A stretch of DNA of 5,550 nt from Candidatus Zixiibacteriota bacterium (GTDB lineage: Bacteria; Zixibacteria; MSB-5A5; WJJR01). The translations under genes were made by a program, and so were the position numbers. Below are positions 1 through 4,453 of the stretch, piece by piece (positions within the stretch are counted from its first letter, which is position 1; each line of letters starts with the position of its first letter). The notes beneath the pieces were generated by a model, which worked only from the letters and a program-made list of their open reading frames with translations, did no database searches and was not told where the DNA came from. The stretch spans positions 1 through 5,550 of the forward strand of contig JAGVEK010000449.1 in assembly GCA_020058315.1 (NCBI GenBank), read 5' to 3'.

Positions 1-120
1 AATCGTCCGAAAATAGGGGTAAACCCCCATCGCCATGATCTCTCGCGCGGCTGTAAAGGCAGTGCACTTGTCAAACAGATCGACTGTGCTCTTCTGAGTC
101 TGGGTCTTCGGGGTTGCCAA
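1..120 (-). CDS. Alpha-oxoamine synthase family PLP enzyme, serine palmitoyltransferase-like, N-terminal part only
   Basis: Seen: the complementary strand reads VDLFDKC (residues 13-19), then AAREIMAMG and GVYPYFRTI up to the window edge. Known: this arrangement, an LFDKC-like segment followed by A-rich helix residues and G-[VIL]-YPYFRPI, is the usual N-terminus of bacterial serine palmitoyltransferase-like and long BioF/KBL-like proteins. These condense an amino acid with an acyl-CoA using PLP and release CO2 and CoA. The frame has no ATG before VDLFDKC. TTG at 120-118 gives a natural start (MATPKTQTQK...), but the ribosome binding site in front of it is weak; the in-frame ATG at 36-34 would delete the conserved LFDKC part. 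The PLP lysine and the rest of the enzyme lie outside the window, so the substrate (serine, alanine or glycine; which acyl-CoA) cannot be read. The gene is divergent from the SDR gene at 308, with about 190 bp between them. BioF or KBL proper remain possible, but the YPYFR N-terminus favours the SPT-like group. Confidence 0.72.
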   Translation of the reverse strand, partial: MATPKTQTQKSTVDLFDKCTAFTAAREIMAMGVYPYFRTI

Positions 121-307
121 AAGCTGTATCCGTAGTTTGATTGTTGCGTTGCGTGTCTTCCTGTGCGACCCCAATGGCCGCCGAACCGCGCGACGAAAAC
201 GATGGACTGTCCCCCATATGGGGATAAAGTCCGTTCCAAGCAACCCGTCAGCGGGGCGACAGTCAAGTAGGTTTTGCCTGTTGCCGGGTTCTGGTGCAGC
301 CATACCG
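121..307. promoter_or_regulatory. Divergent intergenic region between the SPT-like gene and the SDR gene
   Basis: These 187 bp separate two divergently transcribed genes, so both promoters should lie here. I cannot pick a convincing -35/-10 pair for either direction. The GATAAAGT stretch at 223-230 is the nearest to a -10 for the plus strand, but nothing like TTGACA precedes it at the right distance. The clearest signal is the palindrome at 212-223. The plus frame is open back to 137, but its translation is basic, low in recognisable motifs and outside the SDR fold, so I treat it as non-coding leader. Confidence 0.5.
212..223. promoter_or_regulatory. Perfect 12-bp palindrome CCCCATATGGGG, possible operator
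   Basis: The sequence is identical to its reverse complement over 12 bp, with a C:A mismatch just outside it (211/224). It lies in the divergent intergenic region, 92 bp from the likely start at 120 and 84 bp from the start at 308. A dimeric regulator could act on both genes from there. No regulator is encoded in the window and no second copy is seen in non-coding sequence. One perfect 12-mer may also arise by chance in sequence of this composition. Confidence 0.3.
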
Positions 308-1300
308 ATGCAGGATTCATCCCCCGTTTTCATCACAGGTGCCAATGGGTTTGTTGGGTCGCATCTGGCGCGCGCCCTGAGCAGGGCGGGCCACCCGGTC
401 CGCGCCCTCATTCGGAAGGGCGCCGACCGCAGCCGGGTAAGCAACCTCGACCTCGAATGGATTGAGGGGGATCTGAACGATCGGGAGGCTTTGGCAAAGG
501 GCTGCGCTGGTGCGCGCCGGATCTTTCATGTCGCCGGCAGGATCAAGGCGCCAGATCTTGCAGCCTACAGGGTGGCCAATGTGGAAGGAACGATCAATCT
601 TCTGGATGTGGCCGAGAAGTCCGATCCGGCTATCGAGAGGTTTGTTTATGTCTCCTCGCTTGCCGCCGGCGGACCTGCCCGCCATGGACACCCGAGAGAC
701 GAACGCGATCCGGACGCGCCGACAACACCGTACGGAACGAGTAAGCTGGAAGGAGAGATCGCCGTCCGTGAGAGATCCGACCGGCTTCCGATAACAGTGC
801 TCCGTCCGCCAGCCGTGTACGGACCAGGGGACACCGAGGTCCTGGGGTTCTTTCAGGCAGTGAGTTGGCATATCAAACCCTTGTTCAGCGTGCCGCCGGT
901 TCGGTTGTCTTTGGTCCACGTTTCGGATTTGATCGAGGGGATCATGCTGGCCGTGTCGTCTCCGGGGGCTGTGGGTGAGGTTTTCTACATCGCCGAAGAC
1001 CGGCATTACGATCTGCCATCGGTGGAGGACATGATTCAGGACGCACTGGGAACATGGGCGGTCCGCGTCCGGATTCCGGGGCCCTTGCTTCTGTCCATCG
1101 CCGGAATTGCTGAGTGGGTCGGGAAGGTCGGCGGATTCACGCCGAAGCTGAACCGCCATAAGGCGCGTGATTTCATGCAGAACGATTGGACCTGCTCGAT
1201 CTCGAAGGCAGAATCGAGGCTGGGATATCGCTCTCAGATTCCCTTCGCCGAGGGCGCCCGGCAGACTGTACAATGGTACCGTGCGAATGGCTGGCTATAG
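308..1300 (+). CDS. NAD-dependent epimerase/dehydratase family protein (extended SDR), ceramide-reductase-like candidate
   Basis: A 330-residue extended short-chain dehydrogenase/reductase, full length for the family. Seen: the Rossmann nucleotide-binding motif TGANGFVG at residues 10-17; the GDL acidic turn near 54-56; ANVEGT at about 90-95; the catalytic serine region YVSS (114-117); the catalytic pair in YGTSK (Tyr142, Lys146); RPPAVYGPGD (166-175); HVSDL (204-208); and the common C-terminal pattern of LGY followed by WYRANGWL. It should be a soluble NAD(P)-dependent oxidoreductase or epimerase. ATG 308 is chosen because the Rossmann strand begins six residues later. An in-frame TTG at 137 would add 57 residues of non-family sequence. 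The ribosome binding site at 308 is poor. The divergent SPT-like neighbour makes a role in reducing a 3-keto sphingoid or ceramide intermediate (as CerR does) plausible, by inference. Sugar epimerase, hopanoid-associated HpnA-like or 3-beta-HSD-like functions are alternatives. The family call is firm; the substrate is not. Confidence 0.9.
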   Translation: MQDSSPVFITGANGFVGSHLARALSRAGHPVRALIRKGADRSRVSNLDLEWIEGDLNDREALAKGCAGARRIFHVAGRIKAPDLAAYRVANVEGTINLLDVAEKSDPAIERFVYVSSLAAGGPARHGHPRDERDPDAPTTPYGTSKLEGEIAVRERSDRLPITVLRPPAVYGPGDTEVLGFFQAVSWHIKPLFSVPPVRLSLVHVSDLIEGIMLAVSSPGAVGEVFYIAEDRHYDLPSVEDMIQDALGTWAVRVRIPGPLLLSIAGIAEWVGKVGGFTPKLNRHKARDFMQNDWTCSISKAESRLGYRSQIPFAEGARQTVQWYRANGWL

Positions 1301-1312
1301 GAACTCACGAGA

Positions 1313-1717
1313 ATGATTGGACTGGGAACCCTGATTCGAATCGTCCCCCCATGGATTCTGGGCGTCGCAGTGACACTTCTGGGGCACTGGGGCGAGAAGC
1401 GATGGTTCGCAGAGCCGGGCAGATCGACCCGTGCCGGCCACTTCTGGAACAACATCTCTTTCATTCTTATTACGAATCTTGTATTCCTGGCGATCATCCC
1501 CACTCTCGTCCTGGATTTCATCCAGCCGATGATCCCTTTCACGGGCGCTCGCGCCGGCCTCGCCGTGGCGATGGCGGGATACGTGTTCGGGCTTGTGCCG
1601 GCCCGTCTTGCTGACGCTTCGCGCACCGGGTGGGATCATGCGTTTTGGCTGCTGCTGGTGGATTTCCTGCGCTTGGGCGGCGCACTGACATTGATTGGCT
1701 GGTTGCTGACATCCTGA
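1313..1717 (+). CDS. Hypothetical integral membrane protein, four predicted TM helices
   Basis: A 134-residue hydrophobic protein that I do not assign to a named family. Hydrophobic segments lie at about residues 5-24, 47-70, 79-98 and 109-132, giving four likely membrane helices. A polar loop rich in Arg, Lys, His and Gly lies at about 25-46 (GEKRWFAEPGRSTRAGHFW). There is no cleavable signal peptide, no cysteine and no catalytic motif. Intramembrane or edge charged residues include Asp68, Arg80, Arg98 and Asp117-Arg120. The ATG lies 12 bp after the SDR stop codon, with AGGA at 1299-1302 and a GAGA just before it, so co-translation with the SDR gene is likely. The coding frame is supported by the helix pattern and by tight spacing on both sides. 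Given its neighbour, an accessory role in membrane lipid metabolism could be imagined, but nothing in the sequence shows it. Confidence 0.78.
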   Translation: MIGLGTLIRIVPPWILGVAVTLLGHWGEKRWFAEPGRSTRAGHFWNNISFILITNLVFLAIIPTLVLDFIQPMIPFTGARAGLAVAMAGYVFGLVPARLADASRTGWDHAFWLLLVDFLRLGGALTLIGWLLTS

Positions 1718-1740
1718 CCGGTAGCCCGCTTGAGCCAGAT

Positions 1741-1745
1741 GGAGG
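1741..1745 (+). promoter_or_regulatory. GGAGG ribosome binding site that bears on the start of the class V aminotransferase gene
   Basis: A perfect GGAGG is placed 10 nt before an in-frame TTG (1756-1758) and 16 nt before ATG 1762. The spacing suits the TTG better than the ATG, so initiation two codons earlier (MQMTSS...) is possible. Either start leaves the upstream membrane protein gene unoverlapped, unlike the far GTG at 1630. Confidence 0.45.
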
Positions 1746-1761
1746 GTTTCCCGCCTTGCAG

Positions 1762-2925
1762 ATGACATCGTCAGCGATACGCCGCGACTGGAAGACCGAA
1801 TTCGAGATCAGTCCGGGAACCGTGTTTCTCAATCACGCATCGTTCGGGCCTGTCACCAGACGGGGCCGGCTCGCGGCGGAGTCTCTGATGGAACGCTGGG
1901 GGAGGCTGACTCCTGGTCCCGATGTTGATGATGAGACGTTTGCGATGCTCGCCAGCAGCAAGGGCCGCTTTGCCCGCCTTATCGGCGCCAGTGCTGCTCA
2001 AGTGGCGTTCGCCCCGAATACTTCCTATGGCCTGAACGCGGTGCTGTGGGGGCTAAACCTCCGGAAGGGCGAACGGATACTGATGCCCGAAGTCGAATTC
2101 CCCGCGCTGGTATACGCAGTAAAGAATATTGCCCAACGGCTTGATTTAACGATCGAGCCTCTCCCCTGCCCCAGAGGATATCTCGAGCTGGACATCTTGG
2201 AAAAAGCACTCGCCCGCAGGTCGGCAGTTCTCGCCCTGTCCTGGGTTCAGTACTTCAACGGTTATCGGTACGATCTCGAGGAGATCGCCTCTCTCTGCCA
2301 CGCGAGTAGCTGCTTCGTCCTGGTCGATGCGATCCAGGGTGTCGGGGCGGTTCCTCTTGATGTGGAGCAGGCAAGAATCGATGCCCTCGCCTGTGGGGCT
2401 CAGAAGTGGCTATTAGGCCAGACGGGCTCAGGCTTCTTCTACATCGCCCGCAGTCCAGTGCGAGAAGTCCAACCACTCGAGGCGGGCTGGCTTGGCGTGG
2501 ACTGGGGATACCGATTCCATGATCTCAAGGATTGGAACAAACCCGCTTTCGAAGATGGCCGGCGCTGGGAAATCGGGACCTACCCTTTCTTCTCCATCCG
2601 GTTTGCCGAGGCGGGGCTGGCGATACTGGAAGAGTGCGGAAGGGAGGCTGCCTGGGAGTACATCCAAGGATCCCTTTCCCACCTGCTCGAGGACCTTCAG
2701 GGGTCCGGTTACCAGCCCGCATTGCTCCCCGACGCGCGGCATAGATCGGGAATTCTGTCTTTGAAGGGCCCCCGGACACGCGAGATGCACGAGCATTTAC
2801 ACCTGTGCAATGTACACACGTCATTCCGCGAGGGAACAATCCGCGTTTCCCCACATCTCTACAACACCGAGGATGACATCGCAGCACTCGTCGAGGCAAT
2901 GCGCCGATTCGAGGCTGGCGGATGA
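1762..2925 (+). CDS. Class V aminotransferase-fold PLP enzyme (isopenicillin N epimerase / CsdA-like group)
   Basis: A 387-residue fold-type I PLP enzyme, complete and of normal length. Numbering from ATG 1762: the N-terminal FLNHASFGP (about 22-30) resembles the substrate-entry segment of isopenicillin N epimerase-like proteins. APNTS (84-88) should hold the phosphate or ring of PLP. VDAIQGVG (188-195) contains Asp189, which pairs with the pyridine nitrogen, and Gln192. AQKWLLGQTGSGFFY (213-227) contains the Schiff-base lysine Lys215. IRVSPHLYN (360-368) carries the carboxylate-binding Arg361. There is no Cys in the mobile loop position used by SufS/CsdA desulfurases; Cys349 lies too near Arg361. 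A transaminase, epimerase or lyase acting on an amino acid is therefore more likely than sulfur mobilisation. The substrate is unknown. The gene follows the membrane protein after 44 bp and overlaps the propeller gene by four bases (ATGA), so both are probably translated from one mRNA. Confidence 0.9.
   Translation: MTSSAIRRDWKTEFEISPGTVFLNHASFGPVTRRGRLAAESLMERWGRLTPGPDVDDETFAMLASSKGRFARLIGASAAQVAFAPNTSYGLNAVLWGLNLRKGERILMPEVEFPALVYAVKNIAQRLDLTIEPLPCPRGYLELDILEKALARRSAVLALSWVQYFNGYRYDLEEIASLCHASSCFVLVDAIQGVGAVPLDVEQARIDALACGAQKWLLGQTGSGFFYIARSPVREVQPLEAGWLGVDWGYRFHDLKDWNKPAFEDGRRWEIGTYPFFSIRFAEAGLAILEECGREAAWEYIQGSLSHLLEDLQGSGYQPALLPDARHRSGILSLKGPRTREMHEHLHLCNVHTSFREGTIRVSPHLYNTEDDIAALVEAMRRFEAGG
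2911..2914 (+). promoter_or_regulatory. GAGG ribosome binding site for the propeller gene, inside the aminotransferase 3' end
   Basis: GAGG lies 7 nt before ATG 2922, within the last codons of the aminotransferase gene. Together with the ATGA stop/start overlap at 2922-2925, this fits translational coupling or re-initiation by terminating ribosomes. Confidence 0.5.
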
Positions 2926-4409
2926 AGAGATCTGTGCTCGTGGCCATCGCTTGTGCCCTGGGTATCGTGGCCGTCTCGCGCGCGGAGATGAACCCTCGGT
3001 ACTTCACCGGGGACTGGGTGGCCTACACATCGGTCCGGTATGTGCACGCCGCGGTCGTGACCCTCGATTACGTGTACTTCGGCACACGGGGCGGGGTGGC
3101 ACGCTACGATCGCCACCGTGACCGCTGGCTCCCGGCATTGACCTCAGCCGAGGGACTGCCGGCCAATAACGTGCGGCGCCTCGCGTACGACGATGCCACT
3201 GACGAACTTTGGGCCGAGACTCCCCTCGGCATTTCGGTCTACCGACCAACGTTCAGGGAATGGCAGGATGCGAGAGATTTCCCAGATTCGCTCGAGCAGC
3301 CCTGGCAGCGCTTTGATGTGCGCGGGCTGAGCTTGCCGTTTGGTTTCGACGCGATAACGTCAGGCTATCTCACTGATCCGCAACTCAGATCGTACGAAAT
3401 TCTGGGTTTTGTGAAGGACTCCTGGGGCACGAGTTGGATTGGAACTTGGGGTCAGTTCGTCTGGACAATTCCGCCTGCGTCCTTCGGATTGATGCGGCAG
3501 GAATGGGGACTCTTCCAGAACAATGTTCAGGCCGTCTTTCTCGATTCGGCGGCCATCTTTTTCGGCGGACCCAATTATTACGACGGCGCGAACGCTCTGA
3601 CCGTCTGGGACACGATTTCCGGAGACTGGCGCTACTTCGAGGCGCGGTACAACGAAGGATTTGCATCGGACAATATCGAACGAATAGTGGGCGAACGCGG
3701 CGGGAGATACTTGTGGCAGGCCACAGATCGCGGTCTGGTTCGTATGGACCGGCGGTCCGCGGATTTTCGAACGTACGGTCTCCGCGAAGGGCTGGTGGAC
3801 GAGCGCGTCCACGCCCTCGCACTCGACGGTGACATCCTGTGGATCGGCACAGAATCAGGGATCGACGGGCTCTACATTCCCCGGGATTCCCTCTTCCATG
3901 CAACCACTGATGCAGTCCGTAACTCACGAATCTACGACATTGAACTGACCAGCGACGTTGTGTGGCTGGCGACCGACCGGGGATTGATGCGTTTGGCCAA
4001 GCCGACGCCAGAATGGAGACGCTATTACACCTACGAAGGCCCTCTGGCAGGCCGAATACGGGCACTGACCAGCACTGGCCGGAAACTCTACGCAGGGTCC
4101 GACCGCGGGATCGCTATCGTGGACCTGGCCGGGCGTGATCCCGTCGAGGTATTCGAGAGCCCAAGCATCCTTCCTGACGACAATATCTATGACCTTGCGG
4201 TCACGGCGGACAGTATTGTCTGGGCGGCCACAGCCAGCGGTCTTTTGCGCCTTGTGCCCGCCACCCATGAACGGCGCGTGTTCACCACCGACGATGGCCT
4301 GCTGGATCTGTTCGTGCAGCGGATCGTGGTCGATGGCGACTATTTGTGGCTTGGGACTGCCAAAGGGGCCAATCGGTTCCGTTGGAAAAATCCATTCCGT
4401 GTAGATTGA
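2922..4409 (+). CDS. Exported beta-propeller protein with Reg_prop-like repeats
   Basis: A 495-residue protein with a Sec signal peptide: basic MKR, a hydrophobic core at about 5-18, and a likely signal peptidase I site after SRA (residue 21). The mature part is almost wholly repeats of about 42 residues. Each begins [IV]xxI/L, then a [LI]W[IL]GT/[LA]T-x-x-G-[LIV] core and a W/F-x-x-[YF] outer strand, as in the Reg_prop propeller blades of hybrid two-component sensors. Repeat starts are near residues 41, 84, 160, 202, 252, 296, 337, 379, 422 and 465. Between 84 and 160 there is an insertion of about 33 residues. The last repeat lacks its outer strand, and the N-terminal GDWVAYTS (30-37) looks like the missing one, giving ring closure. 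There is no Y_Y_Y domain, transmembrane sensor, histidine kinase or HTH after the propeller, so it is a stand-alone periplasmic or secreted ligand- or protein-binding module. Its ligand is not evident. It is coupled to the aminotransferase gene by an ATGA overlap. Confidence 0.88.
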   Translation: MKRSVLVAIACALGIVAVSRAEMNPRYFTGDWVAYTSVRYVHAAVVTLDYVYFGTRGGVARYDRHRDRWLPALTSAEGLPANNVRRLAYDDATDELWAETPLGISVYRPTFREWQDARDFPDSLEQPWQRFDVRGLSLPFGFDAITSGYLTDPQLRSYEILGFVKDSWGTSWIGTWGQFVWTIPPASFGLMRQEWGLFQNNVQAVFLDSAAIFFGGPNYYDGANALTVWDTISGDWRYFEARYNEGFASDNIERIVGERGGRYLWQATDRGLVRMDRRSADFRTYGLREGLVDERVHALALDGDILWIGTESGIDGLYIPRDSLFHATTDAVRNSRIYDIELTSDVVWLATDRGLMRLAKPTPEWRRYYTYEGPLAGRIRALTSTGRKLYAGSDRGIAIVDLAGRDPVEVFESPSILPDDNIYDLAVTADSIVWAATASGLLRLVPATHERRVFTTDDGLLDLFVQRIVVDGDYLWLGTAKGANRFRWKNPFRVD

Positions 4410-4453
4410 TTTAGCAGTTTATTGGCACGGTGTTCAAACCCGGAGGTAGTACG
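4410..4453 (+). promoter_or_regulatory. Short intergenic leader with strong GGAGG ribosome binding site for the lipoprotein gene
   Basis: A 44-bp gap. GGAGG at 4442-4446 is followed by 7 nt and ATG 4454, the best Shine-Dalgarno/start pair in the window. I see no stem-loop with a T tract and no clear promoter, so the lipoprotein gene may be read from the upstream transcript. Confidence 0.6.

Noticed and set aside
13..30. Inverted repeat ATAGGGG-TAAA-CCCCCAT, resembling an operator or a second copy of the CCCCAT dyad
   Set aside because: It lies inside the minus-strand SPT-like gene and is fully explained by the codons for Met-Gly-Val-Tyr-Pro-Tyr, a conserved part of that protein.
68..96. Plus-strand promoter with TTGTCA at 68-73
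   Set aside because: The matching -10 position holds a poor hexamer (CTTCTG), and the site lies within the minus-strand coding region.
1..135. Plus-strand open frame ending at TAG 133-135, as if it were the 3' end of an upstream gene
   Set aside because: Its translation shows no motif, and the opposite strand over the same bases encodes a clearly recognisable protein N-terminus.
137..307. N-terminal extension of the SDR from TTG 137
   Set aside because: It would place 57 basic, motif-free residues before a Rossmann fold that normally starts within ten residues of the N-terminus. It also fills the divergent promoter region.
317..1273. Long minus-strand open frame of 318 codons opposite the SDR gene
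   Set aside because: It is an antisense shadow of a well-supported gene in high-GC sequence. The translation is rich in Arg, Pro and His without any fold-like pattern, and the SDR motifs fix the plus strand as coding.
1630..1761. GTG 1630 start for the class V enzyme, adding 44 residues
   Set aside because: It overlaps the membrane protein gene by 88 bp, lacks a suitable ribosome binding site, and adds sequence before the family's normal N-terminus.
2805..2815. Cys349 of the class V enzyme as a desulfurase nucleophile
   Set aside because: It is only 12 residues before the substrate-binding Arg361 and aligns with a non-catalytic strand position of isopenicillin N epimerase-like proteins, not with the SufS loop cysteine.
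3385..4065. Minus-strand open frame of 226 codons opposite the propeller gene
   Set aside because: The translation is Arg/Ser/Pro-rich with no recognisable motif, while the plus strand shows regular propeller repeats over the same bases.
2922..4409. Propeller protein as a two-component sensor or transcription regulator
   Set aside because: The protein ends right after the last repeat. No Y_Y_Y domain, transmembrane helix beyond the signal peptide, kinase or HTH domain is present.
4410..4453. Rho-independent terminator between the propeller and lipoprotein genes
   Set aside because: No G+C-rich stem of useful length followed by a T run can be formed in this 44-bp gap.
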